The notes: generated from the letters alone by a model not told the origin. DNA of 64,000 nucleotides from Aquilaria yunnanensis (GCA_039654915.1 CM077597.1:24340001-24404000), one strand, 5' to 3'; numbered from the stretch's first letter, positions 34,016-45,175 are shown. Made by a program: numbers and translations.

Positions 34016-35419
34016 TGTTATGAAAACAAAATCTTATAATTTATAATCCTTATTGACTCGCGAGCGTATGGTATCATCGTATGCAAAGGAAAATATAGGT
34101 ATTGTCCCAAGGGATGGCGTGATCCTACCAAGAAATAAATTCTAGCTACCCAAATCACCTAAACTATTAAGGAAAATAAAGTGATTGAAACAAGTAAGGC
34201 TTAAAGTTGATTAAATAGATGTAAGAGTGAAGAGTAATAAACTAGAATGAATAAGCTACAAACTACCTAATACAATCTAGGATGACAAGTCAAATAAGGC
34301 AAGGATTGCTAAAAAAGATTAGACTAATGTGCTTAAAATATGAAGGTTATCTCCTTAGGATTCCACCTTATTACTTGCTATCCAAGTCAAATGTAGCCAT
34401 AAGAACATTTACCCCTTGTGTGATATGAAGGCTTTAAGTTTATAAACCTTTTTTCTCAAGACAATTTTTTTCTCACCTAGAATCAAACAAGGCATTTCTT
34501 AAGCTCATGTTTCAATCCAAGATCGATTAAGCTCTACCCACTTCCAATCACCTAATAAACTCATAGAATATCTCTAATCTATAATACCCATTATACTCTA
34601 TTCTTCATTTCCATCCCCTTTCTTTCTCTCTTAAGAACTAAGTGGGATTGTGGTTTGTGTGGAGTGGCCATTCAACACAAGCATTTGGCACAAAAATAAG
34701 TAACACAAAAAGGCAACATCCATGAAAGGAACACCAAATAACCGTTAGATATCAAATAATAAGAGTTTCATCCTAGAGGGATACAATATTCTACTCCATG
34801 TCCATTCTATGAAAAAAACATCAAACCCAAAACTAAACAATCGATGAAAGATTCATAAAATAAAAGGGGGGAAGAAAAAACCCAAGAGCTATCCTAGAAG
34901 CCTAAGTTTCCTTGGCTCCTAGGCTCCTTGGCACCTTCTTTAAGCTCCTAGCTTTGCGCCAATGGTGGCTCTTCATATATTTATGCCTAAAAGCCTGTGT
35001 TTTTTTTCTTGTCTTATGTTTGAAATCCCTTAAAGGATAAAAGCCCTTGCTCTAAGGATAGCTCACCAGGTGGGAAAACGTGGGGGACCATCAAAATATG
35101 TGGTTCAGGAGAAACAGAAGAATTTGTGTTGACGCATCACCAGCTAGGTCAAGTTGGCAATGATGCATTGCTAATGATGCAAAAATTGGCAGAGCACTGA
35201 TAACGTTGGCGACACTCTGTTCTTCAGCTTGATCCTTCCATGCAAAAATTTTTTTTTGCTCGATCTCGCTCCATCTCGACGCATCCTTAATGCGATTCCA
35301 CCTGTAGGAAGGTAAAACAAAACAAGAAAAACTAATAGGGATGGGATGAAATGATAAAAATTGATAGTCAAAGTTGCCAAAAAGTCAACAACTTGGACCA
35401 TTACATTATGCACTTATCA
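34016..35419 (-). repeat. 5' LTR of element B
   Basis: A 1404-bp LTR, TGTTATGAAAAC ... GCACTTATCA, aligned to 20304-21726. Non-coding. To its right the sequence of element C resumes (35420). Confidence 0.85.
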
Positions 35420-36770
35420 AGAAAGCTAGAAAAAGCATACCTGGGGAGGCGGATGGTCTAGCCTCCATCTAATCCTCATGAATATCATGACCATCAGAGG
35501 ACCTTTCAGCCAATGGATAAGATGGAGGAATACTAGATGGACCTTGTGGTGCAAACTGAGAAAAGTGAGGGTAAAAGGGGGGAGAGTGGTTTAGGGGGTA
35601 TGGAGTTTACCATTGGTGGGATGAAGGGTGGAAGTGAGGCAGGATTTGTAAGAGGCAGATAGTCAAGAGGAAGGATGAGGGTTTTTTGCATTGCCTCCTA
35701 CTTGACTTGGACCAAAATCATCTCCGCACACTTGGCCAATAGTGAAAAGCCCTTGCTGGCCTTAATTGCAAAAGAAATAAACTGCCCCTTCAAATGATCA
35801 ACCCATGATAGAACATCATCTCCAACCCCACCAATGGAAAGATAAATCTTATTTAGGGCAATGGCAAGAGTTTCATTTGGAGCATAGGCGATATCGATGA
35901 GAAGCTCCTCTTGGGGTGGTGCCTTTCCGACACACTGGGCCTTGGGTCTCTTCCTCTTCAACCCCCATCGCCTCATATCCATGTAGCTTGCTTAAGGAGA
36001 TGTCCATGGGTACGGGAGCAAGGATGAGTAGGTCTTCTAGGTAATGTACTCTGGCTTTTTCCAAAATTTCTATAATCAATTACAGAAATGGGAAGTTACC
36101 TCTTCTAGTCCTTGCCGCCCTACTAATATTCTGTGCAAATGTAAGCTCCCACACCAACCCTGGTAATTAGAGGCAATGTAAAAGAGGACTTGACCCCAAT
36201 CTAGAGTTACATGAGCTGGATGAGTGGAGGGTATGAGTCGGGCATTGATGAACTAATTCCATATCTTCATTGTTTACTTTAGAAGGAAGAAGCAAAATGG
36301 ATATTCTGTTTGGGGTTTTCTTTACTACGAGTACAAGGCATAACCCGCCCACATATCCTATTGGTCATCCAATCATATCCACCATTTTGATGAGGGATCT
36401 AGAGATTGATTTTAAGGTGATTGTTGATGTCAATGGATGTAATCTTCACCGTCCTCCCTCGAACAACCACTCTCTTGGCCGAATAGTGTTTGGATTGGGT
36501 GGCGATCAAGTTGGCGTAGAACTCTACCTCAAGTATCTAGGAAACCATGGTGCATGGTATGGTGCACCATGTCCTCCAAGCACTCCACTCCACCATTGCT
36601 AAGATTTTGGCATGTTTTGGTGCTCCATGATTGAATCTTCTCTTAATTATGAGCTTCCTCTTTACAAAACTCTTAAATAACTACTCAGCCATTTTGTTGA
36701 CAAATTGAGGATATTCCATGACCAACAATCAAGAGCTCTCCTCCTGTGGCATGCCAAGTCTAAAACTAGT
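35420..36770 (-). pseudogene. Third-ORF region of element C, degraded
   Basis: The sequence is collinear with B positions 23366 to about 24560, beginning with the shared catacctgggg splice-donor context (35434-35444) and continuing through matching stretches such as aattccatatcttcat near 36255. Minus-strand frames (for example 35982-35698) are short and broken. The function of this Athila ORF is unknown. Homology fades near 36770, where another repeat begins. Confidence 0.6.
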
Positions 36771-37052
36771 CATCGGAACACCTGCCTATACCATATGGGC
36801 TATCCTTTATGAAAAGGATAAGCATTAGGTGCTTGTGCTCTGGAAATGGAGCCTACATATCCACATAAGGATTCTCACAATAAGCGCTAAGTGCTTGTGC
36901 TCTGGAACTAAAGCCTATATATCCACATAAGGCTTCCTACAATTCACCTATATGGGATATGGAGGTCTTACAATCTCCCCCTCTTATGTACCCAATGTCC
37001 TCATTGGGGTCAGTCAGATTACTTGGTCCCCTAGACTAATAACCTCTCTAGT
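36771..37052 (-). repeat. Fragment of another gypsy-type 3' end (element I)
   Basis: The end of an LTR (ggaggtcttaca, ending 36972) is followed by atctccccctctt, a polypurine tract complement. The minus-strand peptide DPNEDIGYIRGGDC is typical of the C-terminus of some gypsy polyproteins just before the LTR. Inside the LTR part, a 62-bp unit is tandemly repeated twice (36821-36882 and 36883-36944). The rest of the element is absent. Confidence 0.45.
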
Positions 37053-37787
37053 TGATGCCCAATGGCATCTTCGTTGAATGACATGTTGGCACGCAGGGAG
37101 GACTTCCGGCATGAAGAGATGTCTGAAACACTTGGAAGAAACACGGGTTAGGGGCTCCTCGGAGTGTGTTTCCAGGTAAAGAGCCTCCGATGCCCAAGTT
37201 AGTATACGGGAGAGTAGTGTTTAAGAGTAAAAAGTAGGAAAGAGAGAGAGTCCTGTGTGTCCCTACCAAGGTCCGCCCTAAGTATTTATAGGAGGGTGAA
37301 AGGAGGAGGCCATTTTTCACAGCCTGTCCAGATCATGACACGTGCTAGGTCAGATTTCATTTGTACCTTTGGAGGCAGGTATCTCTAGCTTTCTATAGGC
37401 CGTTTTGGCTAGAGGGTAGGGGCGTGTGTAAAGTCTCTTTGTCAAAGGCTCTTTAACCATTTTTGTCGTATCTCCGTAAGACCTCTTCGGGGTGTGAGAG
37501 CCCTTTGGGCATAAATTTTTCCCCGTAGTACTATCGGGGAAGGCCTTTCGAAAGAGTGAATCACCTTCGGGAGACTTTTTGCTTTGTCGAGGATGGTGGA
37601 TCTACTTTTTCAAGGTCGGTAGCTTCACAAATCCAAGGGTTGTGAAGACACCTTTTCCTGAAGTTGGTTATGTCACTTTTCGAGGGTAGTGTGGAGAATG
37701 ACCCAAGGTAAGGGTTAAGTTTCTATCGAGGTTGGCGTCTAGTTAGCCAATTATGAGATCTCAGGGGCGATAGCCCTTCGGCTATCA
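37053..37787 (-). repeat. Left Tat LTR of the D region
   Basis: A 735-bp LTR, TGATGCCCAATGGCATC ... GATAGCCCTTCGGCTATCA, the reverse complement of the E-type LTR. It has a TATA box at 37283-37290 (minus strand) and CACGTG at 37339-37344. The polypurine tract complement catgcccccctagg follows at 37788. Confidence 0.8.
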
Positions 37788-38342
37788 CATGCCCCCCTAG
37801 GAGAAGCCAAAGTTGTGTCTTCGGCGCTAGTCGTTCGGGAGTATGTAATAAGAAGCTGAAGCTGTTCCTTAGAAAAGAGATCTGACTTTTGAAAGCTCCT
37901 CAGGCATAGACCCCACTTTCTTGCTGAAGTAGCATTCTTGGCATTATCTGAGGGTTTTTGCACTCTATTTTGAGCCCTTTTTAGGGATGTTGTTCCAAAC
38001 CAGCTTCCTATTTTTCAGCGATGTCACACTTTCGGTATCAAATGAGCTATTTCATGTCCTCTAGTTGAAATAATATCTTCAAAGGTAATGGGCTGTAATT
38101 TCCTCAATGATTTTCATTCCCTCATTCAGTTTGTGAACCGTCCTATCTTCTGATTAGGTAGTCGCGTCATTTCGGGGTAGGCGGTGTAGGACTGCTAGTG
38201 TCAGTATGCCTGCCTTCAATTTTCACATTACATGGCACGTGTCATCGAGTTAATGGCGATCAGTCATGTCTGTTATGTTAGTTCTGTCCCTTTGCTTGCG
38301 AAGAGTCATTATGGTGACGCTTCGCCTGCCTTCTTTGGTCTT
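37788..38342 (-). other. 3' untranslated region next to the left Tat LTR
   Basis: Non-coding. The right half (about 38160-38340: cgcgtcattt, ggcacgtgtcatcgag, tatggtgacgcttcgcc) resembles the region upstream of the antisense gene in E (about 47880-48060, reverse complement). It may be what is left of the antisense gene's promoter; the gene body is not present here. Confidence 0.5.
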
Positions 38343-38559
38343 GATGCCCGATAGCATCTTCGTCGGGTGACATTATGACTTCGGGAGGGACTTCCTGTGA
38401 GAGAGGACGTCTGGAGCAAAGGTTCCCTAGAGGAATGTACCTGAAATGCTAAGAAGAAAAGAGGTCAGGAGGTCCCCGGAGTGTTTTTCCGGGGAGCAGC
38501 CTCCGACGCCCAAGTCTGTGTTCTGAGAGGAGATAAAGGAAGAGCACTAAGAGGCTGGG
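38343..38559 (-). repeat. Truncated Tat LTR fragment
   Basis: TGATGCCCGATAGCATC and the following 200 bases match the reverse complement of the last part of the E LTR and the first part of the D LTRs. The fragment ends abruptly at the start of element E. No primer site precedes it. Confidence 0.75.
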
Positions 38560-39309
38560 TGATAGCCGAAGGGCTATCGCCTCTATCTGACCTGAACTCG
38601 GAGCGTCAGGGAACGCGAGGATACTATTAGCCCCCCCGAGGTACTAAGCAGATTGCCTTCGGAGATGGAGAATTAGCTATTGCAAGCCGAAGAGGATCTC
38701 CCCGAAGGTGGAACCCTGAATCAGGGAACTCCCTGAACTACGGGCACATTTCCCGAAGGGGCACCGTCCGCGTCAGAGGGCGACCTCGTCCAGGGACTTC
38801 GGGAGTACGGTATGAGCATTTAAGGAGCCTCTGACATGGCGCCCACAGATGCTACATGTCACCTCAAACGGCGATTTGACACGCCGACGCCGTCCAGGTC
38901 TTGTCACGACCTGTCTCGGTTCAAGACTCAAGGAGCCTGCCACCGGCTACTCGCCCCCTACGCCCAGAAGCTCAGAGAACATCCGACCGAACACGTGTCG
39001 TCATCTGAACGGGCTGGGTTTCTCTATAAATACCAGGGAACAGACCCTGGCAAGGGGTTCGACTCCTCCTCCTCGAGAAAATACAGGCAAGCCCACTAAA
39101 AACCCTAGTGCTTCCCCCTTACCTTCTCAGGAAACTGACTTGGGCGTCGGAGGCTCCTCCCCAGAAAAGCACCCCGGGGACCTCCTAACCCTCTTCTCTG
39201 AGCTTTTCAGGCACATTCCCCTGGGAAACCTCAACTCCAGACGCTCTCCCTCACAGGAAGTCCTCCCGGAAGTCACCATGCCTTCCAGTGAAGATGCCTC
39301 AGGGCATCA
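38560..39309 (+). repeat. 5' LTR of element E
   Basis: A 750-bp LTR starting TGATAGCCGAAGGGCTATC and ending GATGCCTCAGGGCATCA. Both ends contain a small hairpin. CACGTG is at 38992-38997 and TATAAATA at 39025-39032, giving a U3 of about 0.46 kb. Confidence 0.9.
38992..39032 (+). promoter_or_regulatory. LTR promoter of element E: G-box and TATA box
   Basis: ACACGTGTC (G-box/ABRE-like, core 38992-38997) lies 28 bp upstream of TATAAATA (39025-39032). The pair is repeated in the 3' LTR (48736-48741 and 48769-48776), and both motifs are kept in the two D LTRs. Confidence 0.7.
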
Positions 39310-39311
39310 TT

Positions 39312-39328
39312 TGGCGCCGTCTGTGGGA
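39312..39328 (+). other. Primer-binding site of element E
   Basis: TGGCGCCGTCTGTGGGA lies two bases after the LTR. It is the typical primer site of plant Tat-lineage elements. Confidence 0.85.
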
Positions 39329-39478
39329 TCCCATCCTCGGGTCGCCGTCGTTGAGACTTGGCGTTCTAAGGACAAGGGACTCCCAAGGTCCCCGTCCACG
39401 CCTGAGGTCCAACCGGCCACTGAGCAAGCCCTCCCAGGGACTTCAACGCCTAAGGAAGACCGCCCTCTAGTCATAACC

Positions 39479-40653
39479 ATGAGCTTTTTGTGCGACTTTC
39501 AACGTTCTGCTGTGGCTGAAATGACACAACAGATAGACTGAAGGTGGCCGCAACAAGCTCAAGCCCAAAGGCCTCCTTCGCCAGCACACCCTCGGGAAAA
39601 AAGCCCCAAACCAACCTATCGTAGTTCGGGATGCGGAGACCCACGAGAGGAGTCTTCAACAGAAAACATGCCCGTCGGGGCACGGCTCGCGGGACAAGCG
39701 GGGTCAAGACGACCCAAAATCACACACAGGAGGAGCCAGTCACCTGAGGCGAGGTCCCCATCCCCTCAGCGCCGAACTCACTCTCCGAAGAGGCACCGAC
39801 AATCTCCCCTGCCAGAAGAAGAACCTAGCGCCACAATCCTTATGGAGAAGATATTGGCGAGGTTGGACAGAGTGGAGAAACAGGTGGCCCGCAAACCCGT
39901 CTGGGCTAGGCTGTCTGGAACTTTTTGTGGGGATGAGTCCCCATTTACCCAAGATGTAGTTGAGGCAGCCATGCCAGGTGATTTCAGAGTACCTCGGTTG
40001 GAAACTTATGATGGCCGTACTGATCCACAGGCCCATCTGACCAAGTACAGGCGCAGCATGATGATGCACGGTGCCGACGATGCTACCTTGTGCAAATGTT
40101 TCGAGGTCACTCTCACTGGGCTAGCAACAGCCTGGTATAGTTCATTGGCCCCAGGAACCATCACGGATTCCAGGAGTTATCCACAGCCTTCACGCAGCAG
40201 TTTATCGGAAGTCGGCCAACGGCGAAGATGCCGGTTCAGATGTTCAACATTGCGCAAAGAATTGGAGAGACCATCCGCGACTATGTTGAGAGATTTAACA
40301 GAGAGGCCTTGAGTGTCCCAGACTTTCGGCCCGAAGTACACATCCTCGCGATCACACGGGGTCTTCGGAGGGACTCGCAGCTATTTTACGAATTCTCCAA
40401 GGACCCCCCGGACACACTGGGCGAATTCTACCGAAGGGCCGAACAGCACATGACAGCCGAAGAACTGAGAATGGCCGAACCGAAGTCCGATCACACCCGG
40501 GCCAAAGGGTCCAGCCAGCAAACCCGGTATACCACCGAACAGGCAGGCCGACCTCGGAGAACGCGAGGAAGGAAACTCCCCATTTTCACACCCCTGAACA
40601 CCACAAGGACCAACATCCTGATGACAATGGAAAGGCAGGGAACTCAGGTTTAG
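39479..40653 (+). pseudogene. gag polyprotein of element E
   Basis: The frame 39479-40312 (stop TGA at 39539) carries a basic region and the gag core (FRVPRLETYDGRTDPQAHLTKYR, LCKCFEVTLTGLATAWYSSLAPGTI). A one-base deletion near 40168 shifts the frame; it then continues 40170-40653 with FQELSTAFTQQFIGSR, MPVQMFNIAQRIGETIRDYVERFNREAL and FYRRAEQHMTAEELRM. Comparison with D (54123-53821), which keeps one frame here, places the deletion. The protein would form the particle and bind RNA. The TAG at 40651 separates it from the zinc-knuckle part; D has CAA (Gln) there. Confidence 0.85.
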
Positions 40654-43600
40654 CGGCCACGGGCCATGATCGCTGACAACAGAAAGAATATGAAGAAGTT
40701 CTTCCAGTTTCATCGTGACCACGGTCATGACACCGAAGACTGCTTCCAATTGAAGGAGTATATAGAGTCGCTGATAAAACAGGGCCAACTTCGGCGTTAT
40801 CTGCGCATGCCTTCCCCGAAAGGGGGAAAAGAGGAGGAAGCAAAGGCAGAAGATGAGGACTACGACTCCTACAGGCGAAGAAACCGAAGTCCGAAAAGGT
40901 GCCCCCCACCTCCAGCAGGAATCATACAAACAATTACAACGGGACTGCCATCCTCAGAAAGAAAGAGGAAGGCCAGAGAAATAGCAGTCATGGAGTATCA
41001 AAGTCCAACAAAAACACTGGCCCGAAAGGATGGTTCCGCCGTCATTTTCCCCCATGACGACCCATTATTGATCATGGCGAGAATAGGAAACTGGGACGTC
41101 AAGAGAGTGCTGCTTGACGACGGATCAAATACCGACGTCCTGTTTTCACACTTGCTGCCAAGGTTGGGTGTATCTAGCAGCGACCTCAAGCCCGTCACCT
41201 CGCCTACCTTCGGGGTAGGTCCGTCTGAACTGCCCGTCCTCGGATGGATCGATCTCCCTTTGATGCTGAAAGGGACTTCGGTGATTGGGACAGCAGAGTT
41301 GTACGCCTCCACAATGGCAAGGTTCATCGTTATGGACGTCCCTTCATCGTACAATGCCATCTTTGGAAGACAGACACAGGGAAACCTGCACATTCGCCCT
41401 GACGTCAAGTACTTAACCGTCACTTTCGCCGCCAAGGATGGAGATGCGGAAATCTTCATAGATCAAGGCAAAGTAAGGAAGGTGTTCGTCAAAACACGAA
41501 AGGCTCCAGTAAACAACTTCGCGCAAGCTGTGGAAGCAAAAGCACCAAAAAAGGGCGAGGCAGAGAATCTCGCGAAAGCGGAAATGGAAGAAGTAGAACT
41601 TGTCCCAGGCCAAAATACTCGAATAGGGAAAAACTTGGCCGAAGGTGACAAGGAAAAATTTGTATCTTTTCTACTGACAAATAAAGATCTGTTTGCCTAC
41701 TCGCCGAAAGACGTGCCAGGGGTAAACCCTGACATAATTCAACATAGCCTCAAAGTGAGTCCGGAAGCAAAGCCTGTCCGGCAAAAGAAGCGAGGCATCT
41801 CAGTTCATAAAAGTAACTTTGTCAAAACCGAAGTCCAACGACTGTTAGAAGCCGATGTCATCAAGGAGGTCAAGTACCCTGAATGGTTAAGCAATGTGGT
41901 AGTTGCCACAGAAGAAGGAAGCGGCAAACTCCGGATGTGCATCGACTTCAGAAACTTTAACGATGCTTGCCCGAAAGACTCATACCCTCTGCCACCGATA
42001 GACCAATTGGTAGACTCAACTGCCGAATACGGGCTCCTAACTTTCTTAGACGCCTTCAGTGGGTATCATCAAATAAGGATGGACCCTGAAGATGAAGAGA
42101 AAACCGCCTTCATCACTGAGGGAGGAACATACTGTTACATCAGGATGCCCTTCGGGCTCAAAAACGCAGGAGCCACCTACCAGAGGTTGATGAGCAAGGT
42201 CTTCAATGACCAAATAGGGAGAAACATGGAAGTATATGTGGACGACATGATAGTCAAAAGCAAACTGCTTGGCGACCATGTCGCAGATCTAAAGGAAACT
42301 TTCCACCAGCTCAGAGCCTTCGGGATCCGCCTTAATCCCGAAAAGTGCATCTTCGGAGTAACCTCGGGAAAGTTCTTTGGGTACATGGTATGAGAAAGAG
42401 GCATTGATGCCAACCCAGAAAAAATTAAGGCTCTACTCGAGTTCCGAACTCTTGCCACAATAAAAGATGTGCAGAGGCTCACCGGAAAGATAACCTCCCT
42501 CAGCAGGTTTATTTCCAGATATGGAGACCGGTGTCGACCATTCTTCAGAGTCCTCACTAAGGCAGCAAAAAAGGAGGACAGCCTCGGGAGTAATGACCAT
42601 CCTTGGGGTGAAGGCTACCAAAAAGCCTGGGAGGAACTCAAACTCTACTTAGCCGGTCTGCCCACTTTGCGGCAACCTTGCGAGGGAGAGCCTCTCATGT
42701 TATACCTCGCCATCACAGAAAAAGACGTAAGCTCGGTCCTTGTGAAAGAAGAGGGGGCAAAGCAATGGCCAGTCTACTACGTAAGCAAGTCCCTGCACGG
42801 CGCCGAAGTCAGGTACCCTCTGTTGCAAAAAGCTATATATGCCTTGGTGCTAGTAGGAAGAAGGCTGCGACCATATTTTCAGGCTCACCCTATCATCGTC
42901 CGAAGTAGTCTACCTCTGCGCGATGTCATGAGAAAAGTTGATCATTCGGGAAGGCTTTCCAAATGGTGCATAGAGCTTGGCGAACACGACATCACTTATG
43001 AACCTCGAAAAGCCATAAAAGCTCAAGGTCTGGCAGACTTCATTGCCGAAGTACCCACCACCGAAGATAGCCATCCAGATCGAAGCGAAGGTGAGCCAGA
43101 ATGGACTTTGTACATCGACGGAGCCTCGGGGTCTGAACACCAGGGAGCTGGGGTAATTATCAGAGGTCCCGAAGGCCTTGAAGTAATGAAGGCTATTAGG
43201 TTCAGCTTTAACGTCACCAACAATGTGGCTGAGTATGAAGCCCTCATAGCAGGATTACGCCTAGCCAGAAGAATTGGCGTGCGAAATCTAAAAGGCCACA
43301 GCGATTCCCAGCTAGTAGTTCGGCAAACGGCAGGAGACTATGGGGCGAAGGACCCAATCTTGGCAAAATATCACGAACTGGTGACAAAGCTCATTCGAGA
43401 GTTCGACACCATACGGATCGAAAACGTACCTCGACGGGATAACGCCGAAGCAGACTGCTTGTCGAAGTCAAAAACATACACCGAGGTACTAAGCCGCTCG
43501 AGCATTGAAGTACTGAGCATAGTAACTTCGGAAAAAGGTTGGAAAGACCCGATAAAATGGCATCTTGCGAACAACGCGCTCCCCGAAGACCCTATCGAGG

Positions 43601-44775
43601 CTGTAAAAGTCCGAAGACGCTCGGGGTGATTCTTCCTAATAGGTGAAGAACTGTATCGGTAGGGATATGTAAATCCTTTACAAAGGTGTGTTGGTGAAGA
43701 GGATACTAAAATGATCCTCGAAGAAGTCCACGAAGGCGCTTGTGGTTCACACATTGGAACCGACGCCCTGGTGGAAGTAATACTGCGCCAAGGATACTTT
43801 TGGCCTACCCTGAGAAAGGACGCTAGGCAGTTCGTCCGAAAATGTGGTAACTACCAAAAACACACAAAAATCCAGAGGACACCCTCGGAAATGGTGACTT
43901 TGGCTGACTATCCCTGACCCTTCGCAGTCTGGGGCATAGACCTCATAGGACCACTCCCAACAGCGCCTGGAGGTGTGAAATTCTGCGTAGTAGCAGTAGA
44001 CTATTTCTCCAAATGGGTCGAGGCGGAACCGTTGGCTACTATCTCGGCAAAAGAAGTGCGGAAGTTCGTATGGAAGAACATCGTATGCAGATTTGGCATA
44101 CCAAGGGTACTAGTAGCTGATAATGGATCCCAGTTTATAGACAAAGGGTTCCAGGAATTTATCAGTGACCTCGGAACAAAAATGCACTTCGCCCCAGTAG
44201 CTCACCCCCAAACCAATGGGTAGGTAGAAGTATCTAATAGGACTATAAAAGATTGTCTGAAAAAGAGGCTAGGGGAAACAAAAGGGAAATGGCTAGGAGA
44301 GCTCCAAAGTGTACTGTGGAGCTATCGAACAACACCGTGAAGAGCCACAGGGGAAACGCCTTTTTCGCTAGTTTTCGGTACAGAGGCCATCATCCCAATC
44401 GAGGTAGTGCAACCATCAATCCGAGTACAAGTTTTTGATGAAAGTAGAAATGACCTCGGCCTAAGAACTAAGCTCGACCTCGTCGGCGAACACAGAGAAA
44501 TAGCGGAGCTGAGAAGAAAGGCTTTTCAGCAGAGAGTGGCCACGGCTATAAACTTGCGTGCTAGGCCAAAAGGAATAAAGAAAGGAGACCTCGTTCTCCG
44601 AATGGCTGAATTTGCACCTCGTACGCCATCCCACGGGGTACTTCACGCGAACTGGGAAGGTCCCTATCTGATCCTTGCCGAAGTATGAAAAGGGGTGTAC
44701 AAGCTTGGCGATTCCGAAGGTACAGAATTAAAAAATACGTGGCATTCAGACGCCTTGAGAAAATTCTATACTTAG
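40654..44775 (+). pseudogene. pol polyprotein of element E (knuckle, PR, RT, two RNase H, INT)
   Basis: One frame runs from gag to the TAG at 44773. Order: zinc-knuckle variant FFQFHRDHGHDTEDC (about 40695); protease LLDDGSNTDVLF (about 41110); reverse transcriptase with YVDDMI (about 42235); a gypsy-type RNase H (about 42690-43050); a second, archaeal-type RNase H with YIDGASG, AEYEAL, SDSQLVV and RRDNAEAD (about 43105-43480); integrase with H-H-C-C finger (about 43726-43860), WGIDLIGP, DNGSQF and VEVSNRT. Internal stops at 42391, 43627, 43660, 43915, 44221, 44338 and 44686 disable it. The second finger cysteine is Tyr (CGNY for CxxC). Apart from the stops the frame is intact over 4.1 kb. 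Confidence 0.9.
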
Positions 44776-45160
44776 GATCTCGGCGAAAAGGATTGTGCTG
44801 TACAAGTTGGGAAAAATTCTCTAAGTATGAAAGTTTCTTAGCCAAAAAGTCTTAAGCATAAGAGGTGCAAATTCTGCAAAAGTTACCGACCAGATAAGGT
44901 TTTCCGAAGTCTCTTGAGCGAACGTGTTCGGGACAACGGAGAAAACCTGGCAAAAGACTTAGCCAAAATTCTTGGGCATAAGTGGTACAAGTCAAGATTT
45001 CGCGAAGAAGGTCGCCATGCTGAGCGTGGATAAGGTTTTCCGAAGTCTCCTGAGCGAATGAGTTCGGGACAAAGGGAAACGGAAAATCTTGCAAAGATAC
45101 TTAGCCAAATTTTCCAAAAAGGTCTTTTATTAAGATAAATTTGCCTACAAAAAAAACCGG
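44776..45160 (+). repeat. Tandemly repeated 3' region of element E
   Basis: A unit starting gataaggttttccgaagtct occurs at 44893 and again at 45029 (spacing 136 bp), and the motif ttagccaaa...cttaagcataag/cttgggcataag recurs at about 44838 and 44958. Such tandem repeats downstream of pol are known in Tat elements and can expand into satellites. No ORF on the sense strand. Confidence 0.7.
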
Positions 45161-45175
45161 GGGGGGGGGGGGGGG
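45159..45175. repeat. G17 homopolymer
   Basis: Seventeen G in a row lie downstream of the antisense gene's stop codon (as poly-C on the gene strand). This is the longest G run I saw in the window. Confidence 0.9.

Larger units (their letters stand above)
20304..35419 (-). mobile_element. Element B: Athila-type Ty3/gypsy retrotransposon with nested solo LTRs
   Basis: LTRs at 20304-21726 (3') and 34016-35419 (5') flank an interior with, in minus-strand order, primer site, gag (33794 to about 32020), protease, reverse transcriptase, RNase H, integrase, a spacer, a third ORF (24804-23388) and a spacer with polypurine tract. The RT is split by solo LTR H, and part of the integrase is inverted. 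The flanks are two halves of element C, collinear with B's own position 23365/23370. The LTRs differ at about one site in ten by eye, so it is old. A clean target duplication is not visible, although gaaa(a)gctaga occurs near both ends. Confidence 0.85.

Noticed and set aside
36270..36602. Plus-strand ORF of 110 codons as a possible host gene
   Set aside because: It lies in the degraded third-ORF region of element C, has no recognisable domain, and no upstream or downstream gene structure.
45159..45175. G17 run as a functional G-quadruplex
   Set aside because: It is an uninterrupted homopolymer in a decayed region and may partly be a sequencing or slippage artefact; nothing nearby supports a role.
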